Source of the DNA: Pontibacillus chungwhensis BH030062
Lineage (GTDB): Bacteria > Bacillota > Bacilli > Bacillales > BH030062
Assembly (NCBI RefSeq): GCF_000770675.1
Contig: NZ_AVBG01000018.1
Span: 1 to 64,000, forward strand
Direction: 5' to 3'
Length of the DNA stretch: 64,000 nucleotides
The notes beneath the pieces were generated by a model, which did not search any database, had not been told where the DNA came from, and saw nothing but the letters and a program-made list of their open reading frames with translations. Made by a program: the position numbers and the translations under genes. This document shows, piece by piece, positions 18,755 to 26,944 of this stretch. Within the stretch, counting starts at the first letter, position 1. Every line of letters starts with the position of its first letter.

Positions 18755-18858
18755 TGTCTTTTCTACTAAAGATTACTTTCTGATTGATAGAAAAGCCCAG
18801 GGGTAGACTTCCAGAATGAATGAAGTTAAACTCATAGTTCAACAACCAGAAGAAGAAG

Positions 18859-20082
18859 GTGTTCATCATTTTACATAATCCAACAGGGAAAGAAAGAATA
18901 GGGCTAGCGTTTTTACTAGGAATGCTTGGAATACTAGGACCACTCAACATCGATATGTATCTCCCCAGCTTTCCGGGGATTGCATCCGATTTAGAAACGA
19001 GTGCGTCACTCGTGCAGCTCAGCTTAACGACCTGTCTGATCGGACTAGCTGTCGGTCAAATTGTCGTTGGCCCCATCAGTGATTCCAAAGGGAGAAAGAA
19101 ACCGTTAATCATCTTCCTATCCCTCTTCGCGGTGGCGTCCTTTGCTTGTGCGCTTGCGCCGAATATCTATGTACTCGTCATCGCTCGTTTTATCCAAGGG
19201 TTTACGGCTTCTGCTGGTGTCGTCCTTTCCAAGGCGGTCGTACGAGACGTATTTACAGGAAGGGAATTGACGAAGTTCTTCGCCTTACTGATGGTGATCA
19301 ATGCGACGGCTCCGATGATTGCCCCGATCACAGGTGGGGCGATTTTGCTGTTACCGTTCGCCACATGGGAGACGATCTTCCTCTTCCTAAGTATCGTAGG
19401 GTTCGCCATCGTGTTCACCGTAGTAGGCAAATTACCTGAGACGCTTCCGGTAGAAAACAGGATCCCGAGCTCCGTGAAGGAATCGGTTCGGACCATTGGT
19501 CGTCTGGTGAAGGACCGATCTTTCATCGGATACGCCTTAACGATCGGGTTTGTCCACGGCGGGAGTTTCGCTTACGTTTCTGGAACGCCATTTGTTTATC
19601 AGGGAATCTATGACGTATCTCCTCAGGCGTTCAGTTTCTTGTTTGGAGTGAACGGCCTTGCGATTATTACGGGTAGTTTTCTAGTCGGCCGTCTTGGCGG
19701 CATTTTTCACGAGAGAAGCTTGCTAAGAAGTGCTGTACTGATTGCGGTTAGTGCGACGGGGGTTCTATTAGTGATGACGATTCTCGAAGGACCACTGTAT
19801 TCCATTGTCGTGCCGATCTTCATCTATATGACAGCGATGGGGATGGTGTTGACCAGTACGTTCACTTTAGCAATGGAGCATCAAGGCCACCGAGCAGGGA
19901 GTGCCAGTGCTGTGCTCGGCATGCTGCCACTATTGTTTGGCGCGGTTGTTTCGCCACTGGTCGGTCTTGATGAGACGACGGCTGTCCCAATGGGAGCTAT
20001 TCTATTTACGACGGCATCGATCGGTGCTACGTTGTTCTTAACGTTGACGAAGAAAGACGCACGAAAAGCATACGCGGGATAA
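18859..20082 (+). CDS. Bcr/CflA-type MFS drug exporter
   Basis: A 407-residue, 12-helix major-facilitator protein of the Bcr/CflA multidrug group (bicyclomycin and sulfonamide/chloramphenicol exporters in other bacteria). Seen: LLGMLGILGPLNIDMYLPSFP in helix 1, motif A GQIVVGPISDSKGRKKPLI near residue 60-80, and RFIQGFTASAGVVLSKAVVRD, the family's helix-4/5 signature. The start is uncertain: the GTG at 18859 overlaps its own AGAAGAAGG site, and a slightly downstream start is possible. Base composition is more GC-rich than the island upstream. Substrate unknown. Confidence 0.88.
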   Translation: MFIILHNPTGKERIGLAFLLGMLGILGPLNIDMYLPSFPGIASDLETSASLVQLSLTTCLIGLAVGQIVVGPISDSKGRKKPLIIFLSLFAVASFACALAPNIYVLVIARFIQGFTASAGVVLSKAVVRDVFTGRELTKFFALLMVINATAPMIAPITGGAILLLPFATWETIFLFLSIVGFAIVFTVVGKLPETLPVENRIPSSVKESVRTIGRLVKDRSFIGYALTIGFVHGGSFAYVSGTPFVYQGIYDVSPQAFSFLFGVNGLAIITGSFLVGRLGGIFHERSLLRSAVLIAVSATGVLLVMTILEGPLYSIVVPIFIYMTAMGMVLTSTFTLAMEHQGHRAGSASAVLGMLPLLFGAVVSPLVGLDETTAVPMGAILFTTASIGATLFLTLTKKDARKAYAG

Positions 20083-20132
20083 CATGAAAGCTCTGCTCGT
20101 CCGGTTGGATGAAGCGGGGCTTTTGTAAATAG

Positions 20133-20159
20133 GGAGCACTAGAACCGTCCCCGCGCTTC
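20133..20159 (+). repeat. REP-like hairpin unit 7
   Basis: GGAGCACTAGAACCGTCCCC followed by GCGCTTC; lies between the convergent ends of the efflux gene and the gene at 20173, again after TTTTGTAAATA. Confidence 0.82.
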
Positions 20160-20172
20160 ACGTTCATTAAGC

Positions 20173-20472
20173 TTACCAAAGAGGCTCTTGCTCAGTGGAT
20201 AACTCAAGTGTATAAGGATACATTGCGATAACAATTAATTGTGGTATAAGGAAAATAGTGAGAGATAGCAAGACCGACAAATTCAGTAAGATAACAACGG
20301 GTAATAGTAATATAGGGATCATGCTATAAAGGGAAGTCTTCCACATACTAGCTTGAGTTTGGTACTGCTTTTCACCACAGAATTTACAAGTAACCCCTCT
20401 TTGAAATTGGAATCCCATCTTTAGGGAAGTGCTCCATGACCATTTATTTCCGCAATTATTACATATCGGCAT
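20173..20472 (-). CDS. cxxc_20_cxxc-type small membrane protein
   Basis: A 99-residue protein with an N-terminal zinc-ribbon-like pattern (CNNCGNKW, then CKFCGEKQY about twenty residues later) followed by two hydrophobic helices (about 43-62 and 64-85). This CxxC-20-CxxC arrangement with W and QY marks a family of uncharacterised Bacillaceae proteins (TIGR04104). I place the start at the ATG at 20472, nine bases after AAGGAG on the minus strand; the longer reading to 20613 runs into a REP-like repeat. Function unknown. Confidence 0.72.
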   Translation of the reverse strand: MPICNNCGNKWSWSTSLKMGFQFQRGVTCKFCGEKQYQTQASMWKTSLYSMIPILLLPVVILLNLSVLLSLTIFLIPQLIVIAMYPYTLELSTEQEPLW

Positions 20473-20589
20473 ATACATGTACTCCTTATCGAAATTTTCT
20501 TTCTCACTATACATACGATTGAATATGGAATAAGTTTCAAGGTCTTGTTCCTTTACATTCGCTAGGAAGCGGTTGTTCTCTGGTAAATA

Positions 20590-20618
20590 GAAAGCGCTAG
20601 ACCATCCCCGCACTTATA
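20590..20618 (+). repeat. REP-like hairpin unit 8 (degenerate)
   Basis: AAAGCGCTAGACCATCCCCGCACTT; preceded by AGGAAGCGGTTGTT and GGTAAATAG as in the units at 12129 and 16517, but the stem is weakened. Confidence 0.6.
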
Positions 20619-20742
20619 AGTGATTGAAACTGTAACTATAGAATCTATCAGGAAACATGAATCCTGGTTTATAATAGAATCAATTAACGGAATTTTTGGT
20701 GATTGATCGAAATAGAACAGGACTGAAGGGGGATTGGGTAAT

Positions 20743-22674
20743 TTGGATTCGAAACTATTAGATTTATTAGCGCAACGGTATGATAGCGAGGAAGAAATAG
20801 TAACAGCGATCACAAACCGTGAAGCGATTTTACATCTACCAAAGGGGACAGAGCATTTTGTTAGTGACTTGCACGGGGAATACCACGCCTTTCAGCATGT
20901 GTTACGAAATGGTGCTGGGAAGGTGAAAGAAAAGATCATGGATATGTTCGGGGATGAGTTATCGGATCAAGAAATCAATGAATTCTCCTCATTAGTCTAT
21001 TATCCGGAAGATAAAGTGAAGTTAATCAAGGTTCGTATGAACAATGCACAAGAGTTAAATCAATGGTACACCGAAATCATCGACTATATGATTCGCCTGC
21101 TCCCCTACGTTTCCTCCAAGTACACACGTACGAAATTACATAATGCATTACCAAAGCAATTTGCCTTTATTATTGAAGAGTTGTTGTATAAAACGGGGGA
21201 TCATTTCAATAAGGAACAATACTATACGAAAATGGTTCAACAGATTATTTCTCTTGGACAAGCGGAGAAGTTGATCGTTGGCCTTGCGTATACGGTTCAA
21301 AGACTTGTTGTTGACCACCTTCATGTAGTGGGGGATATCTATGATCGCGGTCCTGAGCCGGATAAGATTATGGATACACTCATTGATAATCATTCCGTTG
21401 ATATTCAGTGGGGAAACCACGATGTACTGTGGATTGGTGCTTTTGCTGGGTCAAAGGTGTGCCTTGCTAACATCATTCGTATTTGTGCCCGATACGCGAA
21501 CCTGGATATTATTGAGGACGCGTACGGCATCAATCTTAGGCCTCTTGTTAATCTTGCAGAGAAATATTACGAAGATAATCCGGCTTTTAGACCTAAACTA
21601 CAACATGATGAAGACATGTCTAATTTTGAACAAATCCAAATTACAAAAATCCATCAAGCCATTGCGATCATTCAATTTAAACTAGAAAGCCCGATTATTA
21701 AGAGACGACCAGATTTTCAAATGGAAGACAGGCTTTTACTTGAGAAGGTTGATTATGATTCTGATGAAATTACGCTCCGTGGCCAAACGTACCCTCTCGA
21801 GAATACGTGTTTTGCAACCGTTGATCCAAAACAGCCTGCAGCGTTGTTAGAGGAAGAGATCGAAGTGATCGATAAGCTTCTGTTTTCTGTCCAGCATTCA
21901 GAAAAGTTGGCAAGACATATGAACTTCCTCATGAAAAAAGGCAGTCTGTATTTGAAGTATAACGGCAATTTACTCATTCACGGCTGCATTCCGTTAGATG
22001 AAAAAGGGAATATGGTCGGAATGAAAATCGGGGATAAAACCTATGCGGGTCGAGAGTTATTAGATGTCTTTGAGGGGTATGTCAGGCATGCTTTCGCCCA
22101 TGTTGAAGAAACAGATGACCTGGCAACCGATATCATATGGTATTTGTGGGCTGGGAAATATTCTTCCCTCTTCGGTAAAAAAGAAATGACCACCTTTGAA
22201 AGGTACTTTATTAAGGACAAACAAACCCATAAAGAGATCAAAAATCCTTACTACTATTTACGTGAGAAGCAAGAAGTTTGCCGCGACATCTTAACAGACT
22301 TCGGATTAGACCCTGATCAAGGCCATATCATTAATGGACATACCCCTGTTAAGGAAATTGAAGGGGAAAATCCTGTGAAGGCAGATGGGAAAATGATTGT
22401 CATTGATGGTGGGTTCTCAAAGGCTTATCAGTCCACGACAGGGATCGCCGGTTATACCTTACTTTTCAATTCATACGGTATGCAGATTGTTGCTCATAAA
22501 CAGTTCACCTCCAAAGAAGATGTCTTAGAAAATGGGACAGATGTATTGTCTGTAAGAAGGTTAGTTGATAAAGAACTAGAGCGGAAGAAGGTGCTCGAAA
22601 CGAATGTTGGGGAAGAATTACAGCAGGAAATTTCGATTTTAAAGAGTCTTTTGGAGTATCGTTATATGAGTTAA
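20743..22674 (+). CDS. fbp: fructose-1,6-bisphosphatase class III
   Basis: The Mn-dependent gluconeogenic phosphatase (fructose-1,6-bisphosphate to fructose-6-phosphate) found in Firmicutes. The 643-residue protein matches B. subtilis Fbp almost throughout: [20 protein letters not shown] near residue 40, [36 protein letters not shown] and [10 protein letters not shown], which together form the metallophosphatase site. The TTG at 20743 is nine bases after GAAGGGGGA; an earlier in-frame TTG at 20734 is too close to it. Monocistronic; together with aceA/aceB in the window it supports growth on acetate or other gluconeogenic carbon. Confidence 0.96.
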   Translation: MDSKLLDLLAQRYDSEEEIVTAITNREAILHLPKGTEHFVSDLHGEYHAFQHVLRNGAGKVKEKIMDMFGDELSDQEINEFSSLVYYPEDKVKLIKVRMNNAQELNQWYTEIIDYMIRLLPYVSSKYTRTKLHNALPKQFAFIIEELLYKTGDHFNKEQYYTKMVQQIISLGQAEKLIVGLAYTVQRLVVDHLHVVGDIYDRGPEPDKIMDTLIDNHSVDIQWGNHDVLWIGAFAGSKVCLANIIRICARYANLDIIEDAYGINLRPLVNLAEKYYEDNPAFRPKLQHDEDMSNFEQIQITKIHQAIAIIQFKLESPIIKRRPDFQMEDRLLLEKVDYDSDEITLRGQTYPLENTCFATVDPKQPAALLEEEIEVIDKLLFSVQHSEKLARHMNFLMKKGSLYLKYNGNLLIHGCIPLDEKGNMVGMKIGDKTYAGRELLDVFEGYVRHAFAHVEETDDLATDIIWYLWAGKYSSLFGKKEMTTFERYFIKDKQTHKEIKNPYYYLREKQEVCRDILTDFGLDPDQGHIINGHTPVKEIEGENPVKADGKMIVIDGGFSKAYQSTTGIAGYTLLFNSYGMQIVAHKQFTSKEDVLENGTDVLSVRRLVDKELERKKVLETNVGEELQQEISILKSLLEYRYMS

Positions 22675-22766
22675 TGTTCTTAAGGTTTGCTAGTGCCATG
22701 GGGAAGGGGAAATAGGTAGTAGACGATCATAATGTATTCTCAAAACTTAAAGCTGAGGTGATGGGC

Positions 22767-23120
22767 ATGTCTGTAGTATTGAGAAGGATCTATGAAGAAG
22801 ACGAAATCTTAGGTGGCCACCGGGTGCTCATAGATCGAGTATGGCCGAGAGGGATATCTAAAGAAGCGGCACATTTAGATGAATGGATCAAAGAGATCGC
22901 GCCTAGTTCTTCTTTACGCAAATGGTTTAATCATGATCCTGATAAGTTCCAAACATTTAAAGAATCCTATCAGAGAGAGATCAATGAGAATTCCGAGGCG
23001 AGCCATAAGTTGAATGAGCTAAAGGAAATAGCCTCTGATAGTAGGGTCGTTTTACTGTTCGGTGCTAAAGATAAAGAGCATAATCACGCAGTAGTTTTGA
23101 AAGAAATGATCGAGAAGTAA
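22767..23120 (+). CDS. DUF488 family protein (YeaO type)
   Basis: A 117-residue cytoplasmic protein of the DUF488 family, with the hallmark LIDRVWPRGISKE near residue 21, LRKWFNHDP near 52 and LLFGAKDKEHNHAVVL near the end. Function is not established; E. coli YeaO is a homologue. ATG at 22767 has GAGGTG seven bases upstream (another in-frame ATG at 22761 is too close). It is followed directly by a REP-like unit and terminator. Confidence 0.88.
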   Translation: MSVVLRRIYEEDEILGGHRVLIDRVWPRGISKEAAHLDEWIKEIAPSSSLRKWFNHDPDKFQTFKESYQREINENSEASHKLNELKEIASDSRVVLLFGAKDKEHNHAVVLKEMIEK

Positions 23121-23122
23121 AG

Positions 23123-23148
23123 GAAGCGGACGGATCTTGCTCTTCTAC
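23123..23148 (-). repeat. REP-like hairpin unit 9 (degenerate, inverted)
   Basis: GGAAGCGGACGGATCTTGCTCTTC; followed by TACTAAACGTTCAACAATA, which resembles the flank of the units at 16214 and 18516. Confidence 0.55.
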
Positions 23149-23176
23149 TAAACGTTCAACAATAGGAGTTATAAAA

Positions 23177-23220
23177 GAGGGATCTCAATAGGTGAACAAC
23201 CTGTTGAGGTCCCTCTTTTT
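23177..23220 (+). terminator. terminator after the DUF488 gene
   Basis: GAGGGATCTCAATAGG / CCTGTTGAGGTCCCTC then TTTTT. Same style as the hairpins at 11988 and 16273. Confidence 0.8.
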
Positions 23221-23288
23221 GTTCTTTTTGACCCTTGTAATTAAAACCGTTTACGCGTACAAGCTTTTCCTGCATCCCGTTACGAATA

Positions 23289-23316
23289 GGAAGCGTTAAA
23301 ACCGTCCCCGCGCTTC
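23289..23316 (+). repeat. REP-like hairpin unit 10
   Basis: GGAAGCGTTAAAACCGTCCCC followed by GCGCTTC, preceded by TACGAATA. Confidence 0.82.
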
Positions 23317-23330
23317 ATGTTATTTCTAAA

Positions 23331-23349
23331 TCTGAAATTTTATTTCAGA
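23331..23349. promoter_or_regulatory. candidate MurR operator palindrome
   Basis: Perfect inverted repeat TCTGAAAT-TTT-ATTTCAGA about 90 bases before murR. RpiR-family regulators often bind TGAAA-type palindromes, so autoregulation by MurR is a fair guess. Confidence 0.5.
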
Positions 23350-23393
23350 AATTGTGATATTATCGATTTAATATTTCAATAGCGTTATACTTT

Positions 23394-23410
23394 ATGTAAG
23401 CGCTTAAACA
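23394..23410 (+). promoter_or_regulatory. candidate cre (CcpA site) before murR
   Basis: ATGTAAGCGCTTAAACA fits the catabolite-responsive element WTGNAANCGNWNNCW except for one position. It lies 28 bases before the murR start and suggests glucose repression of the operon. Confidence 0.55.
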
Positions 23411-23437
23411 ATCTGATCTCAATTGAGGTGTAGCATT

Positions 23438-24304
23438 TTGAATGGAGTTTTATATAGAGTCAGAGAGTCCATTGGAGCGGTAAAGCAAACAGAGAAAGTC
23501 GTAGCCCAGTACATATTACAACATCCTGAAGAAATTGTATCGATGTCGGTTCAGCAAGTTGCAGCTAATTGTTATTCGAGTCCTGCAGCTGTGCTGAGGT
23601 ATTGTAAGTCGATCGGATACGAAGGATTTAAGGATTTTAAGCTGAAATTAGCCGGTGATTTGTCGATCATTAGCTTACATGATTTAGAGAAAGAGCCATT
23701 AGAACCAGGAGCTTCTCTTGAAAATATCATGTCGGTTATTACAAACAACAATGTTCAATCGTTGTATGAGAGCTTACAGCTACTTGATAAAGAAGAGCTG
23801 ACCAAAGCATACCGACTCCTGGTCGACGCAGAAAAAATTGATTTATACGGAGTAGGCTCTAGTTATCTCATTGCCTCAGACGCCGTGCAAAAATTTATGC
23901 GCATAAACAAGGTGTGTACAGCCTATAGTGACTTTCACATGCAGCGGGTATCGGCTGTGAATCTGAGAGCGAACGATGTAGCAGTAGCCATCTCCTACTC
24001 AGGTGAAACGAAGCAGGTCATTGACTGTATTAAAGTAGCTAAAAGTCAAGGAGCAAAGGTCATTGCGATTACGAAGTACGCTGACACGGCGATTAGTTCA
24101 TTGGCAGATGCGGTGTTGTTTGTAGCGGCGAAGGAAGACGAGTTTCGTAGTGCTGCTATGACATCGAGGATGGCAACGCTTAATGTCATTGATATTTTAT
24201 ATACCGCCTGTGCCCATGAAGAATATGATGAGGCGCTACTCCATTTAAGAAGAACCCATGAAATCATCCAACAGAGCGGTGAAAAAGGAGGAAGAAACTC
24301 TTGA
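23438..24304 (+). CDS. murR: RpiR-family regulator of MurNAc use (MurR)
   Basis: A 288-residue transcriptional regulator with an N-terminal RpiR helix-turn-helix (about 1-77; VQQVAANCYSSPAAVLRYCK is the recognition region) and a C-terminal SIS sugar-phosphate-binding domain (about 120-255; GVGSSYLIASDAVQKFMRI, ISYSGETKQVIDC). It lies directly upstream of murQ and the PTS gene, so MurNAc-6-phosphate is the likely ligand. The TTG at 23438 has GAGGTG seven bases before it. Its stop codon overlaps the murQ start. Confidence 0.9.
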   Translation: MNGVLYRVRESIGAVKQTEKVVAQYILQHPEEIVSMSVQQVAANCYSSPAAVLRYCKSIGYEGFKDFKLKLAGDLSIISLHDLEKEPLEPGASLENIMSVITNNNVQSLYESLQLLDKEELTKAYRLLVDAEKIDLYGVGSSYLIASDAVQKFMRINKVCTAYSDFHMQRVSAVNLRANDVAVAISYSGETKQVIDCIKVAKSQGAKVIAITKYADTAISSLADAVLFVAAKEDEFRSAAMTSRMATLNVIDILYTACAHEEYDEALLHLRRTHEIIQQSGEKGGRNS

Positions 24305-25188
24305 TACAGAATCTTACCACAGAGACACGTAACCAACACACGATGAATTTAGATGATATGAATACCCACGATTTCTTGAAAGTAATGAACGAAGAAGACC
24401 ATAAAGTCCCTCAAGCTGTTGAACAAGAAATAAGCTCTATTGAACAGGCCGTTAACCTTGTGGTGAACTCCTTTCAGTCAGGAGGTCGCCTTATCTATAT
24501 AGGGGCTGGAACTAGTGGGCGTCTAGGTATTCTAGATGCAGTGGAATGTCCACCAACCTTTGGGACAAGCTTTGAAAAAGTACGGGGATTAATTGCTGGT
24601 GGTGAACGCGCCATTATGAAAGCTGTAGAAGGAGCGGAGGATAACGACGAACTTGCTGCAGAAGATTTAAAGGAGCTTGGTTTGACTGAAAACGATACGG
24701 TAGTTGGATTAGCAGCAAGTGGCAGAACTCCTTATGTAAAAGGGGGGCTTGCTTATGCAAAAGCCATCGGTGCTCATTCAGTAGCTGTTAGTTGTAATAA
24801 AGGTGCAGAAATTAGTCAATATGCAGATGTTTCTATTGAAGTGATGGTCGGGCCTGAGGTGATTACGGGGTCGACTCGATTGAAGTCAGGAACTGCCCAG
24901 AAGTTAGTAGTGAATATGATTTCAACGGGGGCAATGGTCGGCATCGGCAAGGTGTACGGCAACCTCATGGTAGATGTGCAATTAACCAATCATAAATTAG
25001 TAGAGCGTGCGAAGAACATCATCGCATTAGCAACAGGGGTCCCTTATGAAACAGCCGAGGAATACTTGAAACGCTCCGGCAGCAAGCCGAAAGTCGCGAT
25101 TGTGATGATCGAGAAGCAATGCGATAAAGTTGAGGCAGAAGCTAGCTTAGAAGCTGCAAAAGGGTTTGTGCGCCACGCAATCAACTAA
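24301..25188 (+). CDS. murQ: N-acetylmuramic acid 6-phosphate etherase
   Basis: MurQ cleaves the lactyl ether of MurNAc-6-phosphate, giving GlcNAc-6-phosphate and D-lactate, in cell-wall sugar recycling. The 295 residues contain the family core: IYIGAGTSGRLGILDAVECPPTF (SIS domain, about 65-90), GGERAIMKAVEGAEDN, GLAASGRTPYV and TGSTRLKSGTAQKLVVNM near 195. TTG start overlaps the murR stop by three bases, with AAAGGAGGAAG upstream. Middle gene of murR-murQ-murP. Confidence 0.96.
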   Translation: MIQNLTTETRNQHTMNLDDMNTHDFLKVMNEEDHKVPQAVEQEISSIEQAVNLVVNSFQSGGRLIYIGAGTSGRLGILDAVECPPTFGTSFEKVRGLIAGGERAIMKAVEGAEDNDELAAEDLKELGLTENDTVVGLAASGRTPYVKGGLAYAKAIGAHSVAVSCNKGAEISQYADVSIEVMVGPEVITGSTRLKSGTAQKLVVNMISTGAMVGIGKVYGNLMVDVQLTNHKLVERAKNIIALATGVPYETAEEYLKRSGSKPKVAIVMIEKQCDKVEAEASLEAAKGFVRHAIN

Positions 25189-25208
25189 TAGAAAGGTAGG
25201 GGAAGGAT

Positions 25209-26633
25209 ATGAACAATCGTGAGCTTGCCGGTAAAATACTTGAGCATTTAGGCGGAAAAGACAATGTTACTAGTTTTGCAAATTGTATAACCAGACTACG
25301 TGTGAATGCGAAAGATCATTCCCGCATCAACACCGAACAGCTTAAACAGTTGGATGGAGTCATGGGTGTTGTGGAAGATGAGACCATCCAGATTGTGCTT
25401 GGCCCAGGTAAGGTAACCAAAGTTGCGTATGAGTTTGGTGATTTAACAGGGATTGATGGCGGAGAAGTCGATCAAGATGAATTTGATGTAGCATCGGATA
25501 CAAAGGCTTCGTACAAGGCGAAGCAAACGACGAAAGTGCAGCAAGTACTTCGTCACATCGGTAATATCTTTATTCCGCTTATCCCTGGTTTTGTTGCTTC
25601 TGGACTCATTTTAGGTATAGCCAATTTAATTTTGAACCTCGCCAATCCTGAAGCAGGAGTCTTAAACCCTGCTATTCTAGAATCTGATTGGTACATTCTA
25701 TTACAATCAATTGGTGGATTACTATTCGGAAGCTTAGGAATATTTGTGGGTATTAATACAGCTAGAGAGTTTCGGGGTACCCTCGTTCTTGGCGGGATAG
25801 CTGGTCTCATTATTTATGCCCCAGTCTTAAGTGATATTGGCACGTTGCAATTATTAGGACTAGATTTAAAGGTTAGTACCGGACTAGGTGGTCTACTAGG
25901 TGTTATCATTTCAGCTTATATTTTCGTAAAAATAGAATTGTTTATTAGAAGACGCATCCATGATAGTCTCGATTTACTTGTTACGCCTCTCATAACGATT
26001 CTGGTTGGTTCCTTAATTACTGTTGCTGTTATTCAGCCAATCGCAGGATTTGTCATGAGTGGTATTACATGGTTCTTGGTAGACGTTATGCTTGAAGTAG
26101 GTGGAGTTGTTGGTGGCTTTGTACTAGCAGCGACCTTCTTGCCACTTGTTACTCTTGGCTTACACCAGGGATTAATCCCCGTGCATCTTGAATTAATAGA
26201 AAGTATCGGCGCAACTACATTGCTTCCGGTTCTAGCTATGGCTGGTGGTGGACAAGTCGGAGCGGCTGTAGCCATCTATCTTAAGACAAAAGATGAACGC
26301 TTACGCAAAACCATTGCAAATGCCTTGCCTGTAGGAGTTCTTGGGATAGGGGAGCCACTCATTTACGGTGTATCCCTACCACTTGGGCGTCCATTCCTGA
26401 CAGCTTGTCTCGGAGCAGGCTTTGGCGGAGCATTTTTAGCCCTTACGAATATTGGAGCTATAACTGTGGGTCCATCTGGTGTAGCGTTACTCCCTCTTAT
26501 ATCTGACGGGAAGTATGTAACTTACATTATTGGATTGTTGATTTCTTACATCGGTGGCTTCGGGCTAACCTATCTATTCGGATTTAAGAAAGAAATGGTC
26601 AACAAGCTTTATAATCAAGAAAAAGCAGCATAA
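25209..26633 (+). CDS. murP: PTS EIIBC, N-acetylmuramic acid specific
   Basis: A phosphotransferase-system permease that imports and phosphorylates a sugar, here most likely MurNAc because of murQ and murR. The 474 residues start with an EIIB domain (1-80; phosphocysteine C26 in ANCITRLRV) and continue with the EIIC membrane domain (about 110-465, ten or so helices) carrying the GIGEPLIYGVSLPLGRPF motif near 378. There is no EIIA domain, so a separate EIIA (glucose-type) must supply phosphate. Starts 20 bases after murQ; a terminator follows. Confidence 0.93.
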   Translation: MNNRELAGKILEHLGGKDNVTSFANCITRLRVNAKDHSRINTEQLKQLDGVMGVVEDETIQIVLGPGKVTKVAYEFGDLTGIDGGEVDQDEFDVASDTKASYKAKQTTKVQQVLRHIGNIFIPLIPGFVASGLILGIANLILNLANPEAGVLNPAILESDWYILLQSIGGLLFGSLGIFVGINTAREFRGTLVLGGIAGLIIYAPVLSDIGTLQLLGLDLKVSTGLGGLLGVIISAYIFVKIELFIRRRIHDSLDLLVTPLITILVGSLITVAVIQPIAGFVMSGITWFLVDVMLEVGGVVGGFVLAATFLPLVTLGLHQGLIPVHLELIESIGATTLLPVLAMAGGGQVGAAVAIYLKTKDERLRKTIANALPVGVLGIGEPLIYGVSLPLGRPFLTACLGAGFGGAFLALTNIGAITVGPSGVALLPLISDGKYVTYIIGLLISYIGGFGLTYLFGFKKEMVNKLYNQEKAA

Positions 26634-26638
26634 TGAGA

Positions 26639-26678
26639 TAAAAAATGATCTTGCCTGATTAGGTGAGGTCATTTTTTT
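26639..26678 (+). terminator. terminator of the mur operon
   Basis: AAAAAATGATCT / AGGTCATTTTTTT hairpin with a T-run, right after the murP stop. Confidence 0.8.
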
Positions 26679-26787
26679 GTCTGGATAGAACTATGATCTT
26701 TATCCTCCTTCCCCCGCGCGCTTTTTGTCGAATTGTGTTGCCTCCAGTTACCCCCTATGCTAGAATGAAGGCAACTAAATCAGCATT

Positions 26788-26855
26788 CCTTATATATATG
26801 TGGAAAGATGGCCCACACGTTTCTACCCAGCTGCCGAGAAAGCTGGACTATAAGG
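26788..26855 (+). ncRNA. purine (guanine-type) riboswitch
   Basis: The sequence folds like the xpt guanine aptamer: P1 CCTTATA / TATAAGG; P2 TGTGG / CCACA with an AAGATGG loop; J2/3 GTTTCTACC; P3 CCAGCT / AGCTGG with a CCGAGAA loop able to kiss L2; J3/1 GGACTAT. The C in GACTAT is the base that pairs with guanine (adenine switches have U). A terminator follows at 26871, and P1's 3' strand can pair with its 5' arm, so ligand should turn the nucleoside hydrolase gene off. Confidence 0.9.
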
Positions 26856-26870
26856 AGAGAATCGCGCGGG

Positions 26871-26915
26871 GCGACCTCTTTCCTTTTTTATTATGGGAAA
26901 GAGGTCTTTTTTTTA
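26871..26915 (+). terminator. riboswitch-controlled terminator
   Basis: GACCTCTTTCC / GGGAAAGAGGTC followed by TTTTTTTT, between the purine aptamer and the nucleoside hydrolase start. Confidence 0.88.
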
Positions 26916-26944
26916 TCGTGCATACAAACGAGAGGTGGAGATCG

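Larger units (their letters stand above)
18456..18858. other. repeat-filled right edge of the island
   Basis: About 400 bp with two opposed REP-like hairpins (18516, 18638), a GTGCCTGTCCC/GGGGCAGGCAC hairpin (18711) and no supported gene. It marks the change from the low-GC island genes to the more GC-rich efflux gene. Confidence 0.6.

Noticed and set aside
11917-18858. Prophage or integrative element
   Set aside because: No integrase, phage structural genes, attachment-site repeats or tRNA target were seen; only defence-type genes and REP-like repeats.
26663-26944. 94-codon N-terminal extension of the nucleoside hydrolase
   Set aside because: It would translate the purine riboswitch and its terminator; the ATG at 26945 has the ribosome site.
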